A stretch of DNA of 64,000 nucleotides from Ferrimonas aestuarii (lineage in GTDB: Bacteria > Pseudomonadota > Gammaproteobacteria > Enterobacterales > Shewanellaceae). The first letter of the stretch is position 1, and every line of letters begins with the position of its first letter. Under the pieces are notes generated by a model that worked only from the letters and a program-made list of their open reading frames with translations, searched no databases and was not told the DNA's origin. The stretch lies in the NCBI RefSeq assembly GCF_005116665.1, contig NZ_SWCJ01000022.1, forward strand, positions 1-64,000. Reading direction: 5' to 3'. A program made the translations under genes and the position numbers. Shown in pieces: positions 8,320 through 16,042 of this stretch.

Positions 8320-8343
8320 CCCCCGCCACTTAGGTGGCGGGGG
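8320..8343 (+). other. intercistronic 10-bp GC hairpin without a T tract, after sirA
   Basis: CCCCCGCCAC and GTGGCGGGGG pair perfectly around a TTAG loop, beginning 9 bases after the sirA stop. No T run follows, and the downstream ribosome-binding site begins soon after. It looks like an mRNA 3'-stabiliser or partial attenuator rather than a terminator. Confidence 0.6.
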
Positions 8344-8363
8344 AATTTGAGAGAGGCACAACA

Positions 8364-8789
8364 ATGCGCAATTTACTGATATCAACCCTAGCCCTAGTGG
8401 CCACTTTATTGACCGGCAATGCGGTAGCCGGCAGCGGTGACGAGATGCGTCCTGCTGATGAATACCGACTGAATTTGAATTACATCAGCATGACCGAAGC
8501 GGAGATGCTGGTGGGAAAAGAGGGTGTGTACTTTTTCGATGTAAACACTCTGGAACTGTGGGCTGAAGGCTTCATCCCTGGCGCGGTGTATTTCATGGTC
8601 GACGACTGGCGATCCGTGTTGCCGAAAGATAAGAACGCCACCTTGGTGTTCTACTGCGCCAACCGACTTTGTAACGCCAGTGAAATTGCGGCCTATACCG
8701 TGATGCAACTGGGATACACCAATGTATTTCAAATGCCTGACGGCATCTATGGCTGGCGCTTGTCTGGCCGACCAATCGAAAAACCCTAA
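8364..8789 (+). CDS. periplasmic rhodanese-like protein in the sir operon
   Basis: The 141-residue protein has a signal peptide ending near TGNAVAG and a single rhodanese domain. The active-site loop reads YCANRLCNAS with Cys98 as the expected persulfide cysteine and a second cysteine, Cys103, close by. The C-terminal MPDGIYGWRLSGRP is typical of the fold. Rhodaneses carry sulfane sulfur; here the partner may be a sulfur species around SirA, which is inference. The ATG at 8364 follows GAGAGG by seven bases; an upstream GTG lies inside the sirA 3' hairpin and was rejected. The FKBP gene follows after 33 bases. Confidence 0.88.
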   Translation: MRNLLISTLALVATLLTGNAVAGSGDEMRPADEYRLNLNYISMTEAEMLVGKEGVYFFDVNTLELWAEGFIPGAVYFMVDDWRSVLPKDKNATLVFYCANRLCNASEIAAYTVMQLGYTNVFQMPDGIYGWRLSGRPIEKP

Positions 8790-8822
8790 TTGGTTAACGT
8801 TAAGAATTTAAGAGATAAGACA

Positions 8823-9602
8823 ATGAAATTTAAAGTTAAAAGCCTTGTAGTTGCCCTGTCACTGACCGCAGTTTCCAACTTTGCCATGGCCAACACCGAC
8901 CTAGACAACGAGTCTTACGCCATCGGTGCTTCCATGGGTAAATACCTAAACGGCCAGATCACTGTTCAGAAAGAGTTTGGCATCGATGCCAATCTCGATC
9001 AGGTGATTGCTGGTTTCGCCGACGCCCTGCAGGGCAACAATAAACTGGACAATGAAGCGCTGATCGACGCGCTGAATGCCCGCGCCAAAGTGTTGAACGA
9101 CCGCAAACAGGAACGCCAGGCGGCGCTGCTGAAAGAGACCTCCCAAGAAGCTCGCGAATACATGGAGCAAAACGCCGAGAAAGATGGCGTTATGACTACT
9201 GAGTCTGGTCTGCAGTATGAAGTTCTGGTGGCAGGTGATGGCCGCAAACCGAATCCTGAAGATGCGGTAACCGTTCACTACAAAGGCACGCTGCTTGACG
9301 GCAGTGTGTTTGAAGACACTCACGGCGGTGAGCCAAAAGAGCTGGGCCTTATCAATGTGATTGACGGCTGGAACGAAGGCATTCAGCTGATGCCAGTCGG
9401 CTCAACCTACCGCTTTACCATCCCAGCCAAGTTGGCTTATGGCGATCAAGGCATGGGAGCCATCCCAGGTGGTTCCGCCATCATCTTTGATATCGAATTG
9501 ATCGACGCGAAGAAGCCGGGCAAAGGCCACGGTGGAATGGGCATGGGAATGGGCATGAACATGAATATGGGTATGGGCGCTGCGGGTACCGCGGCTCATT
9601 AA
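8823..9602 (+). CDS. FKBP-type periplasmic peptidyl-prolyl isomerase with Met-rich tail
   Basis: The 259-residue protein has a signal peptide (about 1-22, ending FAMA), an FKBP_N dimerisation domain (about 25-120) and an FKBP catalytic domain (about 130-228, with VTVHYKGTLLDGSVFE and PAKLAYGDQGMGAIPGGS). The last 30 residues are a tail with seven methionines at alternate positions between Gly and Asn, plus two histidines. FKBP proteins fold exported proteins; the tail resembles periplasmic copper-binding Met motifs. In this operon it probably assists folding or copper loading of SirA (inference). The start at 8823 gives the signal peptide; an upstream TTG in frame was discarded. Confidence 0.92.
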   Translation: MKFKVKSLVVALSLTAVSNFAMANTDLDNESYAIGASMGKYLNGQITVQKEFGIDANLDQVIAGFADALQGNNKLDNEALIDALNARAKVLNDRKQERQAALLKETSQEAREYMEQNAEKDGVMTTESGLQYEVLVAGDGRKPNPEDAVTVHYKGTLLDGSVFEDTHGGEPKELGLINVIDGWNEGIQLMPVGSTYRFTIPAKLAYGDQGMGAIPGGSAIIFDIELIDAKKPGKGHGGMGMGMGMNMNMGMGAAGTAAH

Positions 9603-9639
9603 TCGATTTTGACTCGGCCTGATTGATTCTGGAGTTCTC

Positions 9640-10341
9640 ATGAACAGCTTAGCTCTGATTTTAGGTGGTTTGACTCTCATGGTGGTGGTGGTGATATCCC
9701 TGTGTCACCTCCGCTGGGAGCGTCAACATCTGGCGGTAGCGGGTGTCCTCAGTCAATCCGAAAAATCACAACCTCTTGTGGGTTGGGGGATTCCCCTGAC
9801 CCTGATCATCTCTCTCATCATTGTTTCTCTGCTGATTTACGGAAAGCTTGGGCGTTTTGGTGATTGGGATTCTGGGTTTGATCAGGCTCGAGTCAACTAC
9901 TTGCTACAGGCCAACTTGAACCAAAGCCAGATGGCGGTTCGAGAGGCCCCAGAAGATCCCTACAAACTGATGCAGTTGGCTCACGACTTTGCTGCTGGCG
10001 GGAAATACGCCGACGCAGTGCAGAGTTTGGAGCAGGCGCAGGAGTTGATGACAGAAACCGCCGAGTTACTGGGTTTCAAAGCTAAGTATCTCTACTACCG
10101 TGATGGCCGCGTTTTGGGGATGGAGGCCACTGCCGCCGCATCCCGAGCCCTTCAATTGGATAAGCAGGATTTCACCACCCGAGAACTGCTTGCGTCCCAT
10201 GCGTTTCGCCAGAAGGACTACCAAACCGCCATCGAACACTGGCAGGTCATTGTCGATAGCGGCCGCGGAGGCCGATTCCGTCACGCTATCGAGAGTGCCA
10301 TAACTCGAGCTCAGGCCAAGTTACTCACACAGCAGCAATAA
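9640..10341 (+). CDS. CcmI/NrfG-like TPR protein for cytochrome c maturation
   Basis: The 233-residue protein has two membrane segments (about 5-22 and 48-68) and a C-terminal tetratricopeptide region (about 95-230), visible in repeats such as DPYKLMQLAHDFAAGGKYAD and FRQKDYQTAIEHWQ. This is the layout of CcmI and NrfG, which hold apocytochrome c for the CcmF/CcmH lyase. It therefore functionally completes the haem-lyase arm encoded divergently at 2937-5807, even though it sits inside the sirA operon. A TGGAG precedes the ATG at 9640. Confidence 0.85.
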   Translation: MNSLALILGGLTLMVVVVISLCHLRWERQHLAVAGVLSQSEKSQPLVGWGIPLTLIISLIIVSLLIYGKLGRFGDWDSGFDQARVNYLLQANLNQSQMAVREAPEDPYKLMQLAHDFAAGGKYADAVQSLEQAQELMTETAELLGFKAKYLYYRDGRVLGMEATAAASRALQLDKQDFTTRELLASHAFRQKDYQTAIEHWQVIVDSGRGGRFRHAIESAITRAQAKLLTQQQ

Positions 10342-10389
10342 GCTGAAGGCGCTCGAAAAGACAAAAAATAATGATGGTTGGAGGATGAT

Positions 10390-11100
10390 GTGAACAACAT
10401 TATGTTACCGAGACGACGCGTGCTTCAGGGCATCGGCGTTGGCTCTATCGCGGTGATTGCGGGGGGCTGTGGCTCTACCGATCCCAGCGGTGAGCAGGGT
10501 AGCGGCCCGAACTACGTAATGGTCTTTGATCAGACCAAATGCGTAGGCTGTGGCCGTTGTAGTGAAGCTTGTAATGAAGCCAATAATCTGCCGGAAGGGG
10601 AGTCACGCTGTTTTGTGGAGCGTCAAACTGACCGCGTAGAGGGTGAGGTGTGTCCTAAATGTGGTAAGACCGACTGTAACTGCGATCGCAAATACGTTCG
10701 TGTCTCCTGCCAGCAGTGCCAGAACTCGCCGTGCGTAATGGTTTGCCCAACCGGTGCCGCCTACAAAGACCCAGCGACTGGCATTGTCAGCACCGATGCG
10801 TCTAAGTGCGCCGGCTGCAAATACTGCATCGCCGCTTGTCCATATAAAGCTCGCACAATCAACAGTGATACTAAGACGTCGCACCAGTGTGATTTTTGCT
10901 TGCAGGGCGAACTGGCTAAGGGCAATAAACCTGCCTGTGTCGCTAAGTGCAAATACGGTGCCTTGGTGTTTGGTGATGCCAATGATGAGAACTCTTACGT
11001 CAGCAAGTTGCTGAAGGTTAAGAACACCTCTCGCATCCGTCCGCATCTGGGCACAGAGCCTAACTTGCACTACATCGTCAAAGTTAAGCCGGAGCTGTAA
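10390..11100 (+). CDS. sirC: SirC: exported 4x[4Fe-4S] ferredoxin subunit
   Basis: The 236-residue NrfC/PsrB-type protein has a twin-arginine signal (PRRRVLQGIG, about 7-16) and then AGGC at residue 27, which resembles a lipobox. Cysteine clusters CVGCGRCSEAC, CQQCQNSPCVMVCP, CAGCKYCIAACP and a split CDFC...CVAKC would bind four cubanes, and an extra CPKCGKTDCNC loop is present. SirC relays electrons from SirD to SirA; in Shewanella oneidensis SirCD is known to be able to substitute for CymA. The GTG at 10390 lies five bases after GGAGG and is preferred over the TTG at 10378. The sirD gene follows after two bases. Confidence 0.93.
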   Translation: MNNIMLPRRRVLQGIGVGSIAVIAGGCGSTDPSGEQGSGPNYVMVFDQTKCVGCGRCSEACNEANNLPEGESRCFVERQTDRVEGEVCPKCGKTDCNCDRKYVRVSCQQCQNSPCVMVCPTGAAYKDPATGIVSTDASKCAGCKYCIAACPYKARTINSDTKTSHQCDFCLQGELAKGNKPACVAKCKYGALVFGDANDENSYVSKLLKVKNTSRIRPHLGTEPNLHYIVKVKPEL

Positions 11101-11102
11101 TT

Positions 11103-12047
11103 ATGAGTCCTATTGATTTCACATCCAGTATCTCTGAGGGCGTCGCTTGGCCTTGGCCGATCGCGGTGTACCTGTTCTTCGCCGGTATCTCTGGCGGCTC
11201 CATCAGCATCGCGTTGTTGGTTCGTTATTACCGTAAACAGGTGGGTAATACACCACTGTTGAAGGCCGCCAGTTTGGTTTCCTTCGGCACCATCTGTTTG
11301 GGTATGTTGTGTCTGGTATTGGACCTGACCAACCCGCTGTTCTTCTGGAAAATCCTGCTGTACTACAACCTGAATTCAGTGATGTCTTTGGGGGTTATCG
11401 TACTGCTGTTCTACATTCCGCTGACGGCGGTGATTGCAGCCTATGCCCTGGAAGATGAAATTAAAGCCTTGGTGAACAAGCCGTGGGTTGCTCCTATCTA
11501 TGAGATGGCGGCGAAGTTCCGTGGCCCATTGGAAACCTTGATGCTGATTCTAGCGGTGTGTGTTTGTGCTTACACCGGCTTCCTGATTTCCGCACTGATG
11601 CACATGCCCGTGTTGAACACCTCAATTCTGCCAGCGCTGTTTATCATCTCCGGCCTATCTGCCGGTGCGGCAACGGCCAAGATGATCGCCGTACGTTGGT
11701 TCAATGAGCCAGTACACAGCGTTGAGATGGAGATGCTGCATAAGGTTGAGTGGCCGATTATGGCGGTTGAAGGCCTGTTCCTATTCATGCTTTTCGCCGG
11801 TTTGATTCTTGGTGATGGCAGTAATCAGGCGGCATCAGTGGCCTTCTACCAAGGCGGTTGGTCAGCCCTGTTCTGGACTGGCGTAATTGGTCTTGGCTTT
11901 ATCATGCCATTGATTCTGAATTTCGCGTTAGGTCAACGGTTTGCACACTCTAGTCGGGCGTTCTACCTGACCGGCGGCAGTGTGGTATGCGGCATGATGT
12001 GCCTACGATTGTTCCTGCTCTATTCAGGGCAAATTTACGCCGTTTAA
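11103..12047 (+). CDS. sirD: SirD: NrfD/PsrC-like quinol-oxidising membrane subunit
   Basis: The 314-residue integral membrane protein has about eight hydrophobic helices and belongs to the NrfD/PsrC family. The first helix carries WPWPIAVYLFFAGISGG, the conserved quinol-site region of this family. It takes electrons from the menaquinol pool and hands them to the partner ferredoxin SirC, encoded two bases upstream. The pair forms the quinol dehydrogenase module for sulfite respiration. A GC hairpin at 12056-12074 separates it from the copper genes downstream. Confidence 0.93.
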   Translation: MSPIDFTSSISEGVAWPWPIAVYLFFAGISGGSISIALLVRYYRKQVGNTPLLKAASLVSFGTICLGMLCLVLDLTNPLFFWKILLYYNLNSVMSLGVIVLLFYIPLTAVIAAYALEDEIKALVNKPWVAPIYEMAAKFRGPLETLMLILAVCVCAYTGFLISALMHMPVLNTSILPALFIISGLSAGAATAKMIAVRWFNEPVHSVEMEMLHKVEWPIMAVEGLFLFMLFAGLILGDGSNQAASVAFYQGGWSALFWTGVIGLGFIMPLILNFALGQRFAHSSRAFYLTGGSVVCGMMCLRLFLLYSGQIYAV

Positions 12048-12055
12048 GGCTTATC

Positions 12056-12074
12056 GGGGGAGCCTAGCTCCCCC
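12056..12074 (+). other. hairpin between sirD and the nosLDFY-like genes
   Basis: GGGGGAG and CTCCCCC pair around CCTAG, followed by TTGTTG rather than a true T run. It could be a leaky terminator or processing stem that lowers expression of the copper-delivery genes relative to the electron-transfer genes. Confidence 0.5.
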
Positions 12075-12105
12075 TTGTTGATACATTGCATAAGAAGAGA
12101 GAGTT

Positions 12106-12624
12106 ATGCGTTATTTGATGATGCTGATGTTGGCAGCAATTTTGGGTGGTTGTGGTCAACCGCAAGCGGAGCCAACCGGGCTGGATGCTCAATCCTCTGA
12201 TCTCATCATCGGCGAACAGCGCCGTTGCCACCAGTGCGGCATGTTCATCAAACGCTACCCTGGCCCAAAGGCCATGGTGCGAGTAAAGGGTCAGGAATCG
12301 GCGTTGGCGTTCTGCTCGACTGGGGATATGTTCCAGTTTGTCTTGCAGCCAGAAAACGTCAGACAGATTAAAGAAGTATGGGTGCACGACATGGGCAAAA
12401 CCGATTGGGATAACCCTCAGGATCATGCATTTATGCCAGCTGAGAAGGCGTGGTTTGTGACCGGCTCCAACCGTCATGGTGCCATGGGACCAACCTTGGT
12501 GAGCTTCAGTGTTCAGCAGCAGGCGCAAGCCTTTGCCAACTCCTATGGGGGCAGCGTTAAACCCTATGATGAGATAAGTCTGAACATGTTTGGTAAACCA
12601 AGCCATCACGGCCATAAGCACTAA
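12106..12624 (+). CDS. nosL: NosL-like copper-binding lipoprotein
   Basis: The 172-residue protein has a lipoprotein signal (LAAILGGC, Cys16) and a NosL domain with the copper motif RCHQCGMFIKRYPGP (about 39-53). The second half carries W-H-D and H-G-A-M-G-P elements typical of the family. NosL binds Cu(I) in the periplasm and donates it to a client enzyme, classically NosZ. There is no nosZ in the window, so SirA, which in the family needs copper, is the more likely client (inference). The C-terminal HHGHKH adds possible metal ligands. The nosD-like gene follows after 13 bases. Confidence 0.88.
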   Translation: MRYLMMLMLAAILGGCGQPQAEPTGLDAQSSDLIIGEQRRCHQCGMFIKRYPGPKAMVRVKGQESALAFCSTGDMFQFVLQPENVRQIKEVWVHDMGKTDWDNPQDHAFMPAEKAWFVTGSNRHGAMGPTLVSFSVQQQAQAFANSYGGSVKPYDEISLNMFGKPSHHGHKH

Positions 12625-12637
12625 TTAGGTTGTGATC

Positions 12638-13924
12638 ATGTTTGCTAGGCTGCTGCTTCAATTTAGCTGTTTACTGTCTCTGTGCTTGAGTGCCAGTGTA
12701 TGGGCTCAACTGCATTCGGTCAGTAGCAGTGATTCCCTCAGTCTAGCTTTACAGCAAGCTCAAGATGGCGACGTTATTGAGCTTGCTGCTGGCACTTATC
12801 AAGGCCAGTTCCAGATCGATAAAAGTTTGAGCTTAGTTGGCGAACCTGGGGCGATCTTCGATGGCGGCGGTAGCGGCAGCGTGCTGAAGATAAGCGCTAG
12901 TGGGGTCAAAATTTTCCAGTTAGTTTTTCAAAACTGGGGCTCGGTGGTATTCGCAAATGATGCCGCCATTCGCATCATGAAATCCGCATCAGATATTTCA
13001 ATCAGTCACAGCCAATTCGATGGCCGTGGCTTTGGTATTCATGCCATCGAGGCCAGTAACATTCGTATCTCCAACAACACCATGAACGGAGATCAAAAAG
13101 CGCCGGCGGTGATGCGTGGCGATGCCATCTATGTGAAGCACTCTACCTCAGTCACCATTACCGACAACCTCATTCAAGGTGGCCGTGATGGCATCTATGC
13201 CGAGTCTAGCTCTGGCGTGGTTATCGACGATAACCGCATGAGCCAGATGCAGTATCCGGTGCACTTTATGTACGCCACAGACAGCAGCGCCAGCCGTAAT
13301 CGAGCCGAAAATGTGGTTGGCGGGTACGCCATCATGGGATCCGAGCGAATCAAAACTTCGCACAATTGGGTGCGAGGCGCGACCGAATTTGGCCTGCTGC
13401 TGAACCTAAGTAACGACAGCGAAGTAAGCGATAACTGGGTTGAGCAGGTGTTTAATCCAGAGTCTGACAAGGTGTTCGATGGTGAAGGCAAGGGCATCTA
13501 TATCTATGGAGCGCAAGACAACCGAGTGTTCGCCAACCGCATCGAAACCTCACAAATTGGCATCGCCATGGCCATGGGCGGTGAGAAGAACCAGATCCAC
13601 GACAACGCCTTTATCCATAACCAAGTGCAGGTGAAATACGTGGGTGAGAGTCAGTTGGATTGGAGCGGCAACTACTGGAGCAGCTACCAAGGTTGGGATC
13701 TGGACCAAGATGGCTTTGGGGATCAGTTCTATCGTCCCAACGATGCTCTGGATAAGCTGTTTTGGATCTATCCGGAAGCCAAGTTTTTAATGAGCAGCCC
13801 AGCAGTGAGTGTACTGCGTTGGCTGCAGCAGCAATTTGCCGAGCTTAATCCGCAAGGCATCACCGACAGTCAACCACGGCTCAGCCCGCTGGCGACCCAA
13901 GCAGTACGGGGAATGCAACCATGA
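12638..13924 (+). CDS. nosD: NosD-like periplasmic beta-helix copper maturation protein
   Basis: The 428-residue protein has a signal peptide (ending SASVWA) and a right-handed parallel beta-helix built of repeated rungs, such as I-x-I-x-N-x and V-x-I-x-D-N-x, over most of its length. It ends with the NosD-type YWSSYQGWDLDQDGFGD segment. NosD acts with the NosFY ABC transporter in maturing copper sites. The ATG at 12638 is preferred to the GTG at 12632 because of the AGG spacing. Its stop overlaps the nosF start (ATGA), so the two are probably translationally coupled. Confidence 0.9.
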   Translation: MFARLLLQFSCLLSLCLSASVWAQLHSVSSSDSLSLALQQAQDGDVIELAAGTYQGQFQIDKSLSLVGEPGAIFDGGGSGSVLKISASGVKIFQLVFQNWGSVVFANDAAIRIMKSASDISISHSQFDGRGFGIHAIEASNIRISNNTMNGDQKAPAVMRGDAIYVKHSTSVTITDNLIQGGRDGIYAESSSGVVIDDNRMSQMQYPVHFMYATDSSASRNRAENVVGGYAIMGSERIKTSHNWVRGATEFGLLLNLSNDSEVSDNWVEQVFNPESDKVFDGEGKGIYIYGAQDNRVFANRIETSQIGIAMAMGGEKNQIHDNAFIHNQVQVKYVGESQLDWSGNYWSSYQGWDLDQDGFGDQFYRPNDALDKLFWIYPEAKFLMSSPAVSVLRWLQQQFAELNPQGITDSQPRLSPLATQAVRGMQP

Positions 13925-14820
13925 ATAGCGCTGTGGTCAAGGTACAAAACGTACATAAGGATTTCGGCCAACTTAAAGCCCTTAACGACGTGAGCTTGAG
14001 CTTGTCTCAAGGGCAACTTCTTGGCCTGCTGGGCCACAACGGTGCCGGTAAAACCACGCTGATTAAACTGATTTTAGGCTTAAGCACGCCCGATGGCGGT
14101 CAGGTTGAAGTGTTAGGTCAAAACCCTGCGACCAACCGTGACCAGCTTAGTCTTGGCTATCTGCCAGAACACGTCAGTCTCTATGGCAACTTAACCGGCT
14201 TTGAGCTGCTGAACTACTTCGCCAAATTGCGTGGCGTCAAACCGGCGCGGGTGTTCTCGGTACTGGAGCAGCTTCAGCTTCAGGAAGCTCAGCACCGATT
14301 GGTAAAAACCTACTCCAAAGGGATGCGCCAACGCTTGGCATTAGGGCAGGCAATTTTGGCCAATCCTAAGGTGCTGATTCTGGATGAGCCCACGGTAGGC
14401 TTAGACCCAGAAGCGGCGCAGATGCTTTATGGCCAAGTGCTGACCCTAAAGCAGCAGGGCTGTGCCGTCATTGTGTGTACCCATGAGCTGACTCTGGTAG
14501 ACAACCACCTGGATCAGGCGATGGTGATGGCCAAAGGCCACTGCATTAAGCAGGGACGGATGGAGGAGCTGCGAAACCTGCCTGAGCTTAAAACTCGAAT
14601 TGAGCTTGGGGGGGCGGCGTTATTAGCGCAAAAAGACCCTGAACTGGGCCAGTATTTCGATCTGCACCAGAATCAATTTTCTGTGGCGGCTGAGCAAAAA
14701 TCGTGGTTGGTGGAGAGGTTGACCGAAAAGCACCAACGCTTTGATCTTAACGTCTTGCCGCCATCATTGGTCGAGATCTACCACAGCTGTCAGCGCCATA
14801 CATCGGAGATAGCATCATGA
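13921..14820 (+). CDS. nosF: NosF-like ABC transporter ATP-binding protein
   Basis: The 299-residue protein has a Walker A GHNGAGKTT (about 39-47), a Q-loop region, the signature YSKGMRQRL and Walker B VLILDEPTVGLDP. The C-terminal 80 residues are specific to the NosF/CcmA-like branch. It energises the NosY permease and the periplasmic NosD in copper-site assembly. The start overlaps nosD and the stop overlaps nosY, both as ATGA. In this operon it presumably serves the SirA haem-copper site. Confidence 0.92.
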   Translation: MNSAVVKVQNVHKDFGQLKALNDVSLSLSQGQLLGLLGHNGAGKTTLIKLILGLSTPDGGQVEVLGQNPATNRDQLSLGYLPEHVSLYGNLTGFELLNYFAKLRGVKPARVFSVLEQLQLQEAQHRLVKTYSKGMRQRLALGQAILANPKVLILDEPTVGLDPEAAQMLYGQVLTLKQQGCAVIVCTHELTLVDNHLDQAMVMAKGHCIKQGRMEELRNLPELKTRIELGGAALLAQKDPELGQYFDLHQNQFSVAAEQKSWLVERLTEKHQRFDLNVLPPSLVEIYHSCQRHTSEIAS

Positions 14821-15632
14821 AGGTTATCGCCACCATTGCCGCCAAAGAGTTTATCGACGGTTTCCGTCACCGCTGGTTAGTATTTGCCTCTCTCATCTTC
14901 GCACTACTATCCCTAGCGGTGACTTTTCTTGGGCCAGCCATTGGCGGCAGTTTTGCGCTGCCTCAATTGCCGACCACCATCTCCGCGCTGGCAACCTTGG
15001 CAGCGTTCATTATTCCACTGATTGCCATTTTGCTGGGTCATGATGCCTTTGTGGGTGAACAAGAGGGCGGCACTCTGCTGCTGCTGCTCTCCTATCCCAT
15101 CAGCCGTTGGCAGCTTTTGTTGGGTAAGGCGTTGGGCCAAGGTGCCATTCTAACTGCCACCGTGGTGATCGGTTTTGGTATCACCATGATCGCCCTTATA
15201 GGCTTGCAGGTTGCCGGTGTGGTTGAACTGCTGGCGGCTTTTGGCGTGTTTATGCTGGCGGCTTCTCTGCTGGCGTGGGCGTTTTTACTACTGAGCTACT
15301 GCGTGAGCTTGCTGGTTTCCAGTAAGGGCCGGGCGCTGGTTGTCTCGGCGCTGCTGTGGTTTGTGTTGGTGCTGCTGTATGACATGGTACTGCTAAGCTT
15401 GATTGTCGCCGAAGCTAACGGGGGGATTATCCGTGGCTTGATTTTGTTTAACCCTGTGGATCTGTTCCGCTTGGTTAACCTGCTGTTTGTGGGGGATGTG
15501 TCGGTTTCCGGCGTGCTTAGCCTCATTACCAACAACAGCATCAGTGTGCCGCTAATGTGGGCCAGTTTCGGCTTGTGGATTGTCGCCCTGCTTGGCATCG
15601 GCCACTGGCTGTTTAAGCGCAAGGCGATATAA
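14817..15632 (+). CDS. nosY: NosY-like ABC transporter permease
   Basis: The 271-residue membrane protein has six predicted helices and the family N-terminus IAAKEFIDGFRHRW. The motif HDAFVGEQEGGTLLLLLSYP (about 78-97) is the conserved cytoplasmic coupling region of NosY. It forms the membrane part of the NosDFY transporter. This is the last gene of the sir operon; a bidirectional terminator follows 18 bases later. Confidence 0.92.
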   Translation: MKVIATIAAKEFIDGFRHRWLVFASLIFALLSLAVTFLGPAIGGSFALPQLPTTISALATLAAFIIPLIAILLGHDAFVGEQEGGTLLLLLSYPISRWQLLLGKALGQGAILTATVVIGFGITMIALIGLQVAGVVELLAAFGVFMLAASLLAWAFLLLSYCVSLLVSSKGRALVVSALLWFVLVLLYDMVLLSLIVAEANGGIIRGLILFNPVDLFRLVNLLFVGDVSVSGVLSLITNNSISVPLMWASFGLWIVALLGIGHWLFKRKAI

Positions 15633-15650
15633 CCAGACTTTAGAGACAAC

Positions 15651-15673
15651 AAAGGGGCCAATTGGCCCCTTTT
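15651..15673. terminator. bidirectional terminator closing the sir operon and yggX
   Basis: AAAGGGGCCAATTGGCCCCTTTT is a perfect palindrome with an A tract on one side and a T tract on the other. It sits between the convergent nosY and yggX. Confidence 0.88.
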
Positions 15674-15692
15674 GATTGTCCGCTATCTTGCC

Positions 15693-15968
15693 TTACTTCT
15701 CTTCAGGCGGCTGATAGCCTTCAATCTCGACGTCTTTGCCTTCGAATAGGAAGCCGACCATGTGGCCTTCTAGCATCTGGCGATGCTCAGGGTTCATCAT
15801 GTTGAGCTTGTGCTCATTGATTAGCATGGTTTGCTTCTTCTGCCACAGGGTAAACGCTTCTTTGGAGATGTTATCAAAGATCTTTTTGCCCAGTTCACCA
15901 GGGTACAGCTGAAAATCTAAGCCTTCGGCTTCTTTGTTGAGGTACTGGCAAAATACGGTGCGTGCCAT
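15693..15968 (-). CDS. yggX: YggX family Fe-S protection / iron trafficking protein
   Basis: The 91-residue protein matches YggX over its full length: N-terminal MARTVFCQYLNKEAEGLDFQ with the reactive Cys7, central YPGELGKKIFDNISKEAF and C-terminal EGYQPPE. YggX protects iron-sulfur clusters from oxidation and may traffic Fe(II). It lies 74 bases downstream of mutY in the same direction, the usual arrangement in this group; MutY itself holds a [4Fe-4S] cluster. Confidence 0.97.
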   Translation of the reverse strand: MARTVFCQYLNKEAEGLDFQLYPGELGKKIFDNISKEAFTLWQKKQTMLINEHKLNMMNPEHRQMLEGHMVGFLFEGKDVEIEGYQPPEEK

Positions 15969-16042
15969 GGTCTATTCCTTCCCAATTCAGATGTGCTAGT
16001 TATACCAAATTCGTTGACTGAACTCTAACAGAGCCGATGAGC

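Noticed and set aside
7330..8385. 351-codon open frame antisense to sirA
   Set aside because: It mirrors the biased codon use of the highly expressed sirA, has no family resemblance and no ribosome-binding site; the haem motifs on the other strand are decisive.
12106..15632. Nitrous oxide reductase gene cluster
   Set aside because: The Nos-type accessory genes are complete but there is no nosZ, nosR or nosX; they are joined to the sulfite reductase genes.
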